DNA from: Streptomyces exfoliatus
GTDB taxonomy: Bacteria; Actinomycetota; Actinomycetes; Streptomycetales; Streptomycetaceae
DNA: 64,000 bases
Reading direction: 5' to 3'
Assembly: GCF_000725545.1 (NCBI RefSeq)
Contig: NZ_JNZP01000015.1
Location: 124,001 to 188,000 of the forward strand
A model generated the notes under the pieces. That model did not search any database. It was given only the letters and a program-made list of their open reading frames with translations, and was not told the origin of the DNA. This document shows, in pieces, positions 20,249 to 29,220 of the stretch; position 1 is the first letter of the stretch, and every line of letters begins with the position of its first letter. The translations under genes were made by a program, and so were the position numbers.

Positions 20249-21172
20249 TTACCAGCCACGGTTGGCGTAGCGCTCGGACTCGGGGAGGGTGTCGCAGTTG
20301 ATGCCGACCATGGCCTCGCCCAGGTTGCGGGAGGCGTCCGCGATGATCTTCGGGTCGTCGTAGAAGGTCGTGGCCTTCACGATGGCGGCGGCGCGCTTGG
20401 CCGGGTCGCCCGACTTGAAGATGCCGGAGCCGACGAAGACGCCCTCGGCGCCGAGCTGGCGCATGAGCGCGGCGTCGGCCGGGGTGGCGACGCCACCGGC
20501 GGAGAACAGCACGACCGGCAGCTTGCCGAGTTCGGCGACCTCCTTGACCAGCTCGTACGGGGCGCGCAGGTCCTTGGCGGCGGCGAACAGCTCGTTGTTG
20601 TCGAAGCCGCGCAGGCGGGCGATCTCGTTCTTGATCTGGCGCAGGTGACGGACGGCCTCGACGACGTTGCCGGTGCCGGCCTCGCCCTTGGAGCGGATCA
20701 TGGCCGCGCCCTCGGCGATGCGGCGCAGGGCCTCGCCCAGGTTGGTGGCGCCACAGACGAAGGGGGTCGTGAAGGCCCACTTGTCGGAGTGGTTGACCTC
20801 GTCGGCCGGGGTGAGGACCTCGGACTCGTCGATGTAGTCGACGCCGAGGGACTGCAGGACCTGGGCCTCGACGAAGTGGCCGATGCGGGACTTGGCCATG
20901 ACCGGGATGGAGACGGCGCCGATGATCTCTTCGATCATGTTCGGGTCGGACATGCGGGCCACGCCGCCGTCCTTGCGGATGTCCGCGGGGACCCGCTCCA
21001 GGGCCATGACGGCCACGGCGCCGGCGTCCTCGGCGATCTTCGCCTGCTCGGCGTTGACCACGTCCATGATCACGCCGCCCTTGAGCTGCTCGGCCATGCC
21101 GCGCTTCACACGGGAAGTGCCGATCGCAGAGGACTCAGCGGACTGGGGGGAAACGGAAGGCGTGGTGGACAC
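20249..21172 (-). CDS. pdxS: PLP synthase subunit PdxS
   Basis: Forms pyridoxal 5'-phosphate from ribose 5-phosphate, glyceraldehyde 3-phosphate and ammonia. The 307-residue (beta/alpha)8 protein contains [20 protein letters not shown], the catalytic Lys in [14 protein letters not shown] and the phosphate loop [18 protein letters not shown] use the GTG at 21172 (STTPSVSPQ), which has GAGG seven bases upstream; the N-terminal 20 residues are variable in the family. It forms a two-gene operon with pdxT. Confidence 0.96.
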   Translation of the reverse strand: MSTTPSVSPQSAESSAIGTSRVKRGMAEQLKGGVIMDVVNAEQAKIAEDAGAVAVMALERVPADIRKDGGVARMSDPNMIEEIIGAVSIPVMAKSRIGHFVEAQVLQSLGVDYIDESEVLTPADEVNHSDKWAFTTPFVCGATNLGEALRRIAEGAAMIRSKGEAGTGNVVEAVRHLRQIKNEIARLRGFDNNELFAAAKDLRAPYELVKEVAELGKLPVVLFSAGGVATPADAALMRQLGAEGVFVGSGIFKSGDPAKRAAAIVKATTFYDDPKIIADASRNLGEAMVGINCDTLPESERYANRGW

Positions 21173-21289
21173 GGGGTACCTCACTCGTGACAACGGGGGT
21201 TGACGACTAGGTCGAGGAAACAGTCCACCTGGGGTCCACAGCAAGGGCCAATGTGGACCCGGTGGATCGTTTTCGCAGGTTACGGGGTG

Positions 21290-21832
21290 TCAGACCGGGC
21301 GATCGGCAAGGGCCACCGGCGGCTCGTCGTCCATTTCGAAGGCCAGCGGGAAGGGCGCGTGGCCCGCGAGCCGGAACCAGCGGACCTTCCGGTGGCGGCG
21401 CAGGGCGCGGGCGGCCCGTACGGAGTCGTTGTGGAAGCGGCGGGCCATCGGCACCCGGCGGACGGCCTGCGCCAGCTCTCCCGCGGCCTCCTCGCCGCCG
21501 GGGGCAGCCCGGACGACCTCCATCTGCTCGGGCTCGCCGAACACGGCCCGCAGCGCCTGGCTGAGCTCGCTCTCGGCGACCTCCCGATGGTCCTCCTCCG
21601 CCTGCCGGGCGGCGTGCGCGGCCTCGTACAGCACGATCGAGGCGGCCGGATCGAGCACACCGGAGGTGGCCAGCTCCTGGGTGACCGAGGCCCGGCGCAG
21701 CAACTGGGCGTCCAGGGCCGCCCGGGCCGCGTCGATACGGGAGTGCAGCCGGTCGAGCCGTCCGGCGGTCCAGCTGAGATAGACGCCGATGAGGATCAGC
21801 GCGACGACGGTCCAGATCAGGGTTTCGGTCAC
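21290..21832 (-). CDS. LemA-like membrane-anchored protein
   Basis: The GTG at 21832 begins a 180-residue protein with one N-terminal transmembrane helix (residues 4-22) and then helices resembling the LemA core (RIDAARAALDAQLLRRASV, then QELATSG). The C-terminal third is basic (RRFHNDSVRAARALRRHRKV) and ends in an acidic stretch. LemA homologues are membrane proteins of unclear function. It lies between pimA and pdxS on the same strand. Confidence 0.6.
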   Translation of the reverse strand: MTETLIWTVVALILIGVYLSWTAGRLDRLHSRIDAARAALDAQLLRRASVTQELATSGVLDPAASIVLYEAAHAARQAEEDHREVAESELSQALRAVFGEPEQMEVVRAAPGGEEAAGELAQAVRRVPMARRFHNDSVRAARALRRHRKVRWFRLAGHAPFPLAFEMDDEPPVALADRPV

Positions 21833-21868
21833 GGGCGCACAGGCTACCGGGGCCGGCCGCCGCTACCC

Positions 21869-21916
21869 CCGTTGTGGGCAGGCGTTCCGCCGGGGCGGAA
21901 CGGGTGGGCACAACGG
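21869..21916. repeat. Nested inverted repeat upstream of the LemA-like gene
   Basis: CCGTTGTG (21869-21876) pairs with CACAACGG (21909-21916), and inside it CGTTCCGCC (21883-21891) pairs with GGCGGAACG (21894-21902). It lies 37-84 bases upstream of the gene at 21832 and over 100 bases after pimA, so it fits a promoter-region operator or structured leader better than a terminator. Confidence 0.55.
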
Positions 21917-22034
21917 AACGGCGTCCCTTGCCGGGGCGCCCACACGGCGGTGGAAGGGTGACCGGCGGACCTCCCCACGCCCGGAGGGCGAGTCCGCTCG
22001 TGCCCGAGGGCCGCAGGCCGACCGCCCCCGGGCC

Positions 22035-23186
22035 CTACAGGCCCAGGCGGGACCGCAGGGTCACTCGTTCGTCCGTGTCCACCGCCGCCGCGCCGTCCGT
22101 CACCGTCTCGTAGACCGCCAGGATGTCCGCGCCGACCGTCGCCCAGTCGAAGCGGCGGACGTGCGCCGAGCCCCGGGCGCTGAGCCCCGCGCGGCGTTCC
22201 TCGTCGCCCAGGAGCCGGATCGCCGCGCTCGCGAGCGCGTCCGCGTCCTCGTTGGCGAAGAGCTCGCCCGCCGCTCCCTGGTCGAGGACCTGCGCGAAGG
22301 CGTCCAGGTCGGAGGCGAGGACCGGCGCGCCCGCCGACAGCGCCTCGACGAGGATGATGCCGAAGCTCTCGCCGCCGGTGTTGGGCGCCACGTACACGTC
22401 GACGCTGCGCAGCAGCCGTGCCTTGTCCTCGTCGCTGACCATGCCGAGGAACTCCACCCGGGAGCGCATCTCGCGCGGCAGCGACGCCACCGCCTCCTCC
22501 TCGTCCCCGCGCCCGGCGACGAGGAGCCGCGCTCCGGGCCGCTCGGTGAGGATGCGGGGCAGGGCGCGCATGAGGACCGGCAGGCCCTTCCTCGGCTCGT
22601 CGATCCGGCCGATGAAGCCGAGGGTCTCGCCCTGCCATTCCTTCTTCGGTTCGGCGCGGGCGAAGAAGTCCACGTCGACCCCGTTGGGGATGACGACGGC
22701 GTCTCCCCCGAGGTGCTCGACGAGCGTGCGGCGCGCGTACTCGCTGACCGCGATCCGGGCGCTGATCTTCTCCAGGGCCGGCTGGAGGATCGGGTAGGCG
22801 GCGAGCATCGCGCGCGAGCGGGGGTTCGAGGTGTGGAAGGTGGCCACGATCGGTCCCTGCGCCGCCCAGCAGGTGAGCAGTCCCAGGGAGGGCGAGGTCG
22901 GCTCGTGGATGTGGACGACGTCGAAGGTGCCGTCGTGCAGCCAGCGGCGTACCCGCGCGGCGGAGAGGAAGCCGAAGCTGAGCCGCGCCACCGAGCCGTT
23001 GTACGACACGGGGACGGCCCGGCCGGCCGAGACCACGTACGGCGGCAGCGGGGTCTCGTCGTCGGCGGGCGCCAGGACGGAGACCTCGTGGCCGAGCCGG
23101 ACGAGGTGCTCGGCGAGGTCGCGGATGTGGAACTGGACGCCGCCCGGCACGTCCCAGGAGTACGGGCAGACGATCCCGATCTTCAC
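22035..23186 (-). CDS. pimA: Phosphatidyl-myo-inositol mannosyltransferase PimA
   Basis: GT4/GT-B enzyme that transfers the first mannose from GDP-Man to phosphatidylinositol at the inner membrane face. The 383 residues begin VKIGIVCPYSWDVPGGVQFH, with the Gly-rich loop for GDP binding. Further motifs are HIHEPTSPSLGLL, FLGMVSDEDKARLL and the EX7E-like element in GGESFGIILVEALSAGAP. The GTG at 23186 overlaps the patA stop (GTGA). Position after pgsA and patA matches the mycobacterial PIM cluster. Confidence 0.93.
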   Translation of the reverse strand: MKIGIVCPYSWDVPGGVQFHIRDLAEHLVRLGHEVSVLAPADDETPLPPYVVSAGRAVPVSYNGSVARLSFGFLSAARVRRWLHDGTFDVVHIHEPTSPSLGLLTCWAAQGPIVATFHTSNPRSRAMLAAYPILQPALEKISARIAVSEYARRTLVEHLGGDAVVIPNGVDVDFFARAEPKKEWQGETLGFIGRIDEPRKGLPVLMRALPRILTERPGARLLVAGRGDEEEAVASLPREMRSRVEFLGMVSDEDKARLLRSVDVYVAPNTGGESFGIILVEALSAGAPVLASDLDAFAQVLDQGAAGELFANEDADALASAAIRLLGDEERRAGLSARGSAHVRRFDWATVGADILAVYETVTDGAAAVDTDERVTLRSRLGL

Positions 23187-24160
23187 GCGCCGCGCTCCCC
23201 GTCCCGCCCGGGAACCACCGCGGGTTCCGGGCGTTCCTCGAGGTCGGCGAGCCACAGTCGCTGCAGCATGTGCCAGTCCTCCGGGTGGTCCGCGATGCCG
23301 ACGGCGAAGGCGTCGGCGAGCGCCTGTGTCATAACGGCCGTCTTCTCGGTCCTGCTCCCCGCGTCGGGTACGTCGACCGGCGGATGGATCCGGCCCCTCA
23401 GGACCGACGTGTCGTCGTACCAGAGGGTCACCGGCAGCAGCAGCGCGCCCGTCTGCTGCGCGAGGATCGCGGGTCCGGCCGGCATCCGCGCCGTGTCGCC
23501 GAAGAAGTCGACCTCGATGCCGGAGGCCGACAGGTCGCGGTCGGCGACCAGGCAGACCAGGCCGCCCGCGCGCAGGCGCCGGGCGAGCGTGCCGAAGGCG
23601 GAGCCCCCGGTGTGCGGGAGGACCTCCATGCCGAGGGACTCGCGGTAGGCGACGAAGCGGTCGTAGAGGGTCTCCGGCTTGAGCCGCTCGGCGACGGTCG
23701 TGAAGGGGATGCCGAGGCAGCGGGTCACCCAGACCCCGGCCAGGTCCCAGTTCGCCAGGTGCGGCAGGGCCAGGACGACCCCTCGCCCGGCGGCGAGGCC
23801 TTCCCTGAGGTGGTGGGCGTCCTTGATGTCGACGTCGCGCTGGACCCGGTCCTTGTCCCAGGTCGGCAGCCGGAAGGACTCCATCCAGTACCGCATGTAC
23901 GAGCGCATGCCGGCCTTCGACAGCTCGGCCAGGCGCTCCGGAGTGGCGTCGGGCACCACGCGCGCGAGGTTGGCCTCAAGGCGCAGGACGCTCTTGCCGC
24001 GCCGCTTCCAGGTGAAGTCGGCAATGCGCCGGCCGAGGCCGGTGGCCACCGGTTCGGGGAGTTTCTTGACGGTCGCCCAGCCGGCGCCGTACAGCCCGTC
24101 GCTCAGTCGTTCCTTCAGCGTGCTGTCCTTGGCGGACGTGCCGTCCTTCTGCGCACTCAC
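23183..24160 (-). CDS. patA: Phosphatidylinositol mannoside acyltransferase
   Basis: HtrB/LpxL-like acyltransferase that acylates PIM on the mannose. The 325-residue protein contains the catalytic motif ALPHLANWDLAG (HX4D) near residue 130 and a second motif LVADRDLSASGIEVDFFG. Its GTG start at 24160 overlaps the pgsA stop by four bases, and its stop overlaps pimA in the same way, so pgsA-patA-pimA is one coupled operon. The open frame running far upstream of 24160 is not coding. Confidence 0.92.
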   Translation of the reverse strand: MSAQKDGTSAKDSTLKERLSDGLYGAGWATVKKLPEPVATGLGRRIADFTWKRRGKSVLRLEANLARVVPDATPERLAELSKAGMRSYMRYWMESFRLPTWDKDRVQRDVDIKDAHHLREGLAAGRGVVLALPHLANWDLAGVWVTRCLGIPFTTVAERLKPETLYDRFVAYRESLGMEVLPHTGGSAFGTLARRLRAGGLVCLVADRDLSASGIEVDFFGDTARMPAGPAILAQQTGALLLPVTLWYDDTSVLRGRIHPPVDVPDAGSRTEKTAVMTQALADAFAVGIADHPEDWHMLQRLWLADLEERPEPAVVPGRDGERGA

Positions 24161-24819
24161 GATGTCGCCCCGCTCCCCCCGGCCGCGGCGGCGTCCGCCT
24201 CGGCCGATTCCCGTCGTACGGTCACGACCCGCTGTCCCAGGGTGACGGCGCTGCCGACGGCCACGATCCACAGGGCGATCGGGAGCAGCACGTCGACGCC
24301 CGGTACGCCGAAGGCGTGCAGACCGGCGAGGCCTGCGGCGACCAGCGAGATCACGAGCCGTTCGGCGCGTTCGATGAGGCCGTTGACCGCGACCGGCAGG
24401 CCAATCGATTCGCCACGCGCCTTGGTGTACGAGACGACCTGACCGCTGGCCAGGCAGAAGATCGCCACGGCGCACAGCACGTTGTCGTCGCCCTTGCCCG
24501 CGTACCAGAGCGCGAAACCGCCGAAGATGGCGCCGTCGGCGACCCGGTCGAGCGTCGAGTCGAGGAAGGCGCCCCAGCGGCTGGAGATCCCGGCCTGCCG
24601 GGCCATGTTGCCGTCGACGAGGTCGGAGAAGACGAAGAGGGTGATGACGATGGTGCCCCAGAAGAATTCTCCGCGCGGGAAGAAGACCAGCGCACCGGCC
24701 ATCACTCCCGCCGTGCCGATGAGCGTGACCGCGTCGGGGCTGACGCCCCGGCGGAGCAGAAACGCGGCGAACGGTGTGAGGACACGCGTGAAGAATGCAC
24801 GCGCGTACTTGTTCAGCAT
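24157..24819 (-). CDS. pgsA: Phosphatidylinositol phosphate synthase (CDP-alcohol phosphatidyltransferase)
   Basis: Joins CDP-diacylglycerol and inositol 1-phosphate. The 220-residue integral membrane protein has the family signature DX2DGX2ARX8GX3DX3D in DLVDGNMARQ, then WGAFLDSTLDR, and about six hydrophobic helices. It begins MLNKYARAFFTRVL. As first gene of pgsA-patA-pimA it is best read as the PI-phosphate synthase rather than a phosphatidylglycerol-phosphate synthase. Confidence 0.92.
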   Translation of the reverse strand: MLNKYARAFFTRVLTPFAAFLLRRGVSPDAVTLIGTAGVMAGALVFFPRGEFFWGTIVITLFVFSDLVDGNMARQAGISSRWGAFLDSTLDRVADGAIFGGFALWYAGKGDDNVLCAVAIFCLASGQVVSYTKARGESIGLPVAVNGLIERAERLVISLVAAGLAGLHAFGVPGVDVLLPIALWIVAVGSAVTLGQRVVTVRRESAEADAAAAGGSGATS

Positions 24820-25090
24820 GGCCTTCCCGAGGTTCGGTGGGCCGCGCGGCCCCTATGACCACCGGCTCACCCATCGTAGCCACGAGCACCGCGGCGCACC
24901 GGCGGCACCCGCCCCGCCGCGTCGCCGTCCTCCCGGCGGGCCCGCTCCGTGTACGACGTATGGACGCGTCCCGGCGTCGGTGCAAAGCTCGAAGGACCAC
25001 CGCGGGCACCGCCGGAGCCGTACCGCGACACACCACTCCCCCGCGCCCCGCGTCCCGCCGCACCGTGCGAGCAGCCGGGAGGAACACATC

Positions 25091-27298
25091 ATGGGTGACA
25101 AGGCGAACACGACCGCCGGGGCCGCCGGCGGGGCTCTGACGGCCGACCGGCCCACGTCCGTGCGGAACGTGGTGCTGGTCGGCCACAGCGGATCGGGCAA
25201 GACGACCCTGGTGGAGGCGCTCGCGCAGACCGCCGGGGCGCTCAACCGGGCGGGCCGGGTCGAGGACGGCGCCACCGTCTCCGACTACGACGAGATCGAG
25301 CACCGCCAGCATCGCTCCGTACAGCTCTCGCTCGTTCCGGTCGGCTGGGACGGGTACAAGATCAACCTCCTCGACACCCCTGGGTACGCCGACTTCGTCG
25401 GGGAGCTGAGGGCCGGTCTGCGCGCGGCGGACGCGGCCCTCTTCGTCGTCTCGGCCGCCCAGGAGGCCGACGCCGTCGCCGCCTCCACCCGGATGGTCTG
25501 GGAGGAGTGCGCCGCCGTCGGCATGCCCAGGGCCATCGTCGTCACCCATCTCGACACGGCCCGCACCGACTTCGACGAGCTGACCGCCGTCTGCTCCTCC
25601 CTCTTCGGCCGTGACGACCCGGACGCCGTCCTCCCGCTCTACCTCCCGGTGCGCGGCGAGGAGGGGCCCGACGGGCACGCGCGCGCCACCGGTCTGGTCG
25701 GCCTGCTCTCGGAGCGGATCTTCGACTACTCCACGGGGGTACGGCGGGAGAGCCCGCCCGACGAGAGCCGGCGGGAACTCATCGCGGAGGCCCGCGCCCG
25801 GCTGATCGAGGGGATCATCGCCGAGAGCGAGGACGAGAGCCTCATGGACCGCTACCTCGGCGGTGAGCGGATCGATGTGAAGACGCTCGTCGACGACCTG
25901 GAGAAGGCGGTCGCCCGGGGCGCCTTCCACCCGGTGCTCGCGGCCGCCCCGGCCGCCGACGGCGGTGCGCAGGGCCTGGGCACCGTCGAACTCCTGGAGC
26001 TGATCACCGGCGGGTTCCCGTCCCCGCTGGAGCACGAGCCGCCCGCCGTCACGACCCCCGACGGCCGCCCCCGGCCGCCGGTCACCTGCGACCCCGAAGG
26101 CCCCCTGGTAGCCGAGATCGTCAAGACCGCCGCCGACCCCTATGTGGGCCGGGTCTCCCTGGTCAGGGTCTTCTCCGGGACCCTGCGCCCCGACGAGACC
26201 GTCCACGTCTCCGGTCACGGCCTGGCCGACCGGGGACACGAGGACCACGACGTCGACGAGCGGATCGGCGGGCTCACCTCGCCCTTCGGCAAGCAGCAGC
26301 GGCCCATGGCGCAGTGCGTCGCCGGGGACCTGGCCTGTGTGGCCCGGCTCGGCCGGGCGGAGACGGGCGACACGATCTCCGCGAAGGACGACCCCCTTCT
26401 GATCGAGCCTTGGAGCATGCCGGAGCCGCTGCTCCCGCTCGCGGTCGAGGCGCACAGCAAGGCCGACGAGGACCGGCTCTCGCAGGGCCTCGCCCGGCTG
26501 GTCGCCGAGGATCCGACCCTGCGCCGCGAACACAACCAGGACACCCGGCAGGTGGTGCTGTGGTGCCTGGGCGAGGCCCACCAGGACGTCGTGCTCGAAC
26601 GGCTCAGGGGCCGGTACGGGGTCCAGGTGGACGCCGTGCCGTACAAGGTGTCGCTGCGCGAGACCTTCGGCGGGCCTTCGGCGGGCCGCGGCCGGCACGT
26701 CAAGCAGTCCGGCGGCCACGGCCAGTTCGCCATCTGCGAGATCGACGTGGAGCCGCTCCCGCCGGGCAGCGGCATCGAGTTCGTCGACAAGGTGGTCGGC
26801 GGGGCGGTCCCGCGCCAGTTCATCCCCTCCGTGGAGAAGGGGGTACGGGCCCAGGCCGCGCGGGGCGTCGCCGCCGGGTATCCGCTGGTCGACATCCGGG
26901 TCACCCTGCGGGACGGCAAGGCCCACTCGGTGGACTCCTCCGACGCGGCCTTCCAGACGGCCGGGGCGCTCGCGCTGCGGGAGGCGGCCGCGGACGTCGC
27001 CGTCCACCTCCTGGAGCCGGTGGCCGAGGTCGAGGTCCTCGTGCCGGACGAGTACGTCGGACCCGTGATGAGTGACCTGTCGGGGCGGCGCGGCCGGGTG
27101 GTCGGCACCGACCAGGCCGGCCCGGGGCGGACCGTGGTCAGGGCCGAGGTGCCGGAGATCGAGATCGGGCGGTACGCGATCGACCTGCGCTCCGTGTCGC
27201 ACGGCACCGGCAGGTTCGACCGTACGTACGCGCGGCACGAGCCGATGCCGCCGCACCTCGCGGAGAAGGTCCGCGAACAGGCCGGAAAGGGCTCCTGA
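25091..27298 (+). CDS. Elongation factor G-like translational GTPase (FusA2-like)
   Basis: 735 residues with the five-domain EF-G layout, but with altered GTPase motifs. G1 is GHSGSGKTT instead of AHIDAGKTT, G3 is DTPGYADF, and G4 is VTHLD rather than NKxD. Switch I reads DYDEIEHRQHRSVQLSL and lacks the conserved RGIT threonine. Domains II, III and IV are recognisable (GGHGQFAICEIDVEPLPPG and VPRQFIPSVEKGV). It resembles the EF-G paralogue of mycobacteria more than FusA. A role in translocation is doubtful; recycling, hibernation or regulation are possible. The ATG at 25091 follows GGGAGGAA. It is divergent from pgsA. Confidence 0.82.
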   Translation: MGDKANTTAGAAGGALTADRPTSVRNVVLVGHSGSGKTTLVEALAQTAGALNRAGRVEDGATVSDYDEIEHRQHRSVQLSLVPVGWDGYKINLLDTPGYADFVGELRAGLRAADAALFVVSAAQEADAVAASTRMVWEECAAVGMPRAIVVTHLDTARTDFDELTAVCSSLFGRDDPDAVLPLYLPVRGEEGPDGHARATGLVGLLSERIFDYSTGVRRESPPDESRRELIAEARARLIEGIIAESEDESLMDRYLGGERIDVKTLVDDLEKAVARGAFHPVLAAAPAADGGAQGLGTVELLELITGGFPSPLEHEPPAVTTPDGRPRPPVTCDPEGPLVAEIVKTAADPYVGRVSLVRVFSGTLRPDETVHVSGHGLADRGHEDHDVDERIGGLTSPFGKQQRPMAQCVAGDLACVARLGRAETGDTISAKDDPLLIEPWSMPEPLLPLAVEAHSKADEDRLSQGLARLVAEDPTLRREHNQDTRQVVLWCLGEAHQDVVLERLRGRYGVQVDAVPYKVSLRETFGGPSAGRGRHVKQSGGHGQFAICEIDVEPLPPGSGIEFVDKVVGGAVPRQFIPSVEKGVRAQAARGVAAGYPLVDIRVTLRDGKAHSVDSSDAAFQTAGALALREAAADVAVHLLEPVAEVEVLVPDEYVGPVMSDLSGRRGRVVGTDQAGPGRTVVRAEVPEIEIGRYAIDLRSVSHGTGRFDRTYARHEPMPPHLAEKVREQAGKGS

Positions 27299-27374
27299 TT
27301 GGCGAGTGGATGCCGTGGGCCGCCCGCGTCGCCACCGTGGAGCGGGCGGCATTCGGCCGACCCGCCCTACTCCG

Positions 27375-27404
27375 GTGACGCATCAGGCGGTACCCGGTTA
27401 CGCT
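27375..27404 (+). promoter_or_regulatory. Candidate housekeeping promoter for the hypothetical at 27474
   Basis: GTGACG (27375-27380), an 18-base spacer and TACGCT (27399-27404) fit a Streptomyces vegetative promoter. A start near 27411 would give a 5' leader of about 60 bases. Confidence 0.45.
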
Positions 27405-27473
27405 GGGGTGCCCAGCTCAGAAGGTGTGCGGGGCGCGGCAGTTGGGAACAGCCCGCACAGGTACTCGCGCGCG

Positions 27474-29132
27474 ATGGGGGCGGCAGTGGCGATGGACGGT
27501 TTCGGACCCGGGGCACAGATTCCCCTGCAGGGCTCCGGTGGCGGGGCGGGGGCGACGAACGCCCTCGCCTCCGCCGCGTACCGGGACAGTCCGCTGGACA
27601 CGATCAAGGAAGCCGACAACGACCTCTACAAGTCGACGGTCAAGGAAGGGAAGTGGCACAAGCTCTTCCACCCCGACCTCGGCGAGGCGTTCTCCCGCGC
27701 GGTCCAGGTCCGCATGCTCGGGGGCGCCCGCAAGGCACTCATCCAGTCCTTCGGCGCCGACCCGCAGCCGGTCGTCGAGCACTGCCTCGCCGCCTCCCGC
27801 CTCCGCAGGCAGCGCGACATCAAGCTGACCCTGGTCACCTTCGTCTGCGGCGTGCTCTTCCTGCCCGGTCTGCTGCTCTGGCTCGGAGTCATCCAGCTCC
27901 GCCGGCTCGCCGCGGGCTCGGACAACAAGCGCACCAGCGCCGCCGGCACCGCGCTCCTCGTCGCGGCCGGACTCTTCGCCCTGCTCGTCCTGCTGAAGCT
28001 GCCCTTCGACGGGATCCTGCCGAACTACGTGCGGGCCATGATCGCGGCCCCGGTCGTGGGCTGGTTCCTCGCCCGGCGCATCTGCGAGGGCACCGCCGTC
28101 GACCTCCGTGAGCGCTGGACGGCCCTGCTCAGCGGCGGCGGCATCGGTGCCAAGATCCCCGAAGCCGCGCCCAGGGATCCTGGTGAGAAGGCCGCGGAGG
28201 AGCTGCGGCAGAACCTGGAGAAGCTCTCGGCCGAGCAGCAGTCCAACATCGTGTTCTACGCGGGCGCCAAGGGCGTCCTGGGCCTCGGCACCCGCTGGGG
28301 CAGCTGGACCCTCGCCGAGGAGCTCGTCCCACAGCCCGGCCGCGAGATCCACGACTTCCGCGCCTGGGACCTCGTCCGCAAGATCCACGACCAGCTCACC
28401 CTGCTGGAGCGCGGCTCGCTGAAGACCGGCTTCCCGAAGCCGACCGTCAAGCACTGGGTCGTCTCGCCGGTCGGGGAGGGCGCCGACGAGGTCAGCCGGC
28501 CAGAGGGCGACAGCATCGTCCACTACCAGGTCAAGCCGCACGAGATACAGCGCATCTGCAACGACCAGCAGTTCGGCGCCGGCAACCGCCACTACCTCGG
28601 CGTCCAGTTCACGCTCTGGGACGGGAACCTGGTCCTGACCATGATGGTCACGGTGACGTCGCTGCTCCACACCCTCCGCATCGAGGTCACGGGGCACGCG
28701 CTCGGACCTGTGCACGGTCTGTTCACGACGAAGCCGAAGGCGAAGACGAAGGAGGTCTCCAAGACCGTCCGCTTCTGGGAGACCCGGGAGATCAAGCAGC
28801 CGCTGATGACGACGGACGAGGTCGTCCGGCTCGCGGTCCGCGCCCCGCTCACCTGGTATCCGCCGGTCCTGGACTATCTCGGCGGCAAGCTCGTCCTGCC
28901 GGAGCCCTTCGGGCTGCGGCACATCTGGGCCGGGCCGCCCTGGAAGAACCGGTTCATGGCGGACGACGCGATCCGCATGGCGACTCCCGTGCTGCGGGCG
29001 GTCCACACCGCGACCATCAAGATGCTCGACGACCACGGCGTGGACACCGAGCGCTTCACGAACCGCTCGCTGGTCCTCGGCGGCGCCGTCCAGGAACCGG
29101 GCCCGAAGAAGGCCGACGTCTACGACGCCTGA
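27474..29132 (+). CDS. Membrane protein of unknown function (about 552 residues)
   Basis: I do not recognise a named family. The N-terminal 110 residues are soluble (SPLDTIKEADNDLYKSTVKE). Then come hydrophobic segments near residues 117-143, 160-180 and 185-203, and a large soluble C-terminal part with mixed alpha/beta character (VKHWVVSPVGEGADEVSRPE, HYLGVQFTLWDGNLVLTMMV). The start is uncertain: ATG 27474, GTG 27486 (with GGGGG five bases upstream) and ATG 27492 are all in frame. It stands alone between the EF-G-like gene and a convergent HIT gene. Confidence 0.7.
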   Translation: MGAAVAMDGFGPGAQIPLQGSGGGAGATNALASAAYRDSPLDTIKEADNDLYKSTVKEGKWHKLFHPDLGEAFSRAVQVRMLGGARKALIQSFGADPQPVVEHCLAASRLRRQRDIKLTLVTFVCGVLFLPGLLLWLGVIQLRRLAAGSDNKRTSAAGTALLVAAGLFALLVLLKLPFDGILPNYVRAMIAAPVVGWFLARRICEGTAVDLRERWTALLSGGGIGAKIPEAAPRDPGEKAAEELRQNLEKLSAEQQSNIVFYAGAKGVLGLGTRWGSWTLAEELVPQPGREIHDFRAWDLVRKIHDQLTLLERGSLKTGFPKPTVKHWVVSPVGEGADEVSRPEGDSIVHYQVKPHEIQRICNDQQFGAGNRHYLGVQFTLWDGNLVLTMMVTVTSLLHTLRIEVTGHALGPVHGLFTTKPKAKTKEVSKTVRFWETREIKQPLMTTDEVVRLAVRAPLTWYPPVLDYLGGKLVLPEPFGLRHIWAGPPWKNRFMADDAIRMATPVLRAVHTATIKMLDDHGVDTERFTNRSLVLGGAVQEPGPKKADVYDA

Positions 29133-29139
29133 CGCGCCC

Positions 29140-29204
29140 GTATCCGATATCCCGTATCCAATGTCCTTACGGTGGACGGACATTGGATACGGGATATCTG
29201 ATAC
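29140..29204. terminator. AT-rich 27-bp inverted repeat between convergent genes
   Basis: Bases 29140-29166 pair with 29178-29204 at 26 of 27 positions around an 11-base loop. The arms are built from GGATAC and GATATC blocks and are far richer in A+T than the surroundings. Position between two convergent stops supports bidirectional termination. Confidence 0.7.
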
Positions 29205-29220
29205 GAAAGGCCCGTACGAA

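Noticed and set aside
23183..27352. Very long open frame on the minus strand opposite the EF-G-like gene and through pgsA
   Set aside because: Only the segment after 24160 (patA) looks like a protein. The rest is antisense to an EF-G-like gene with convincing domains and is a product of high third-position GC.
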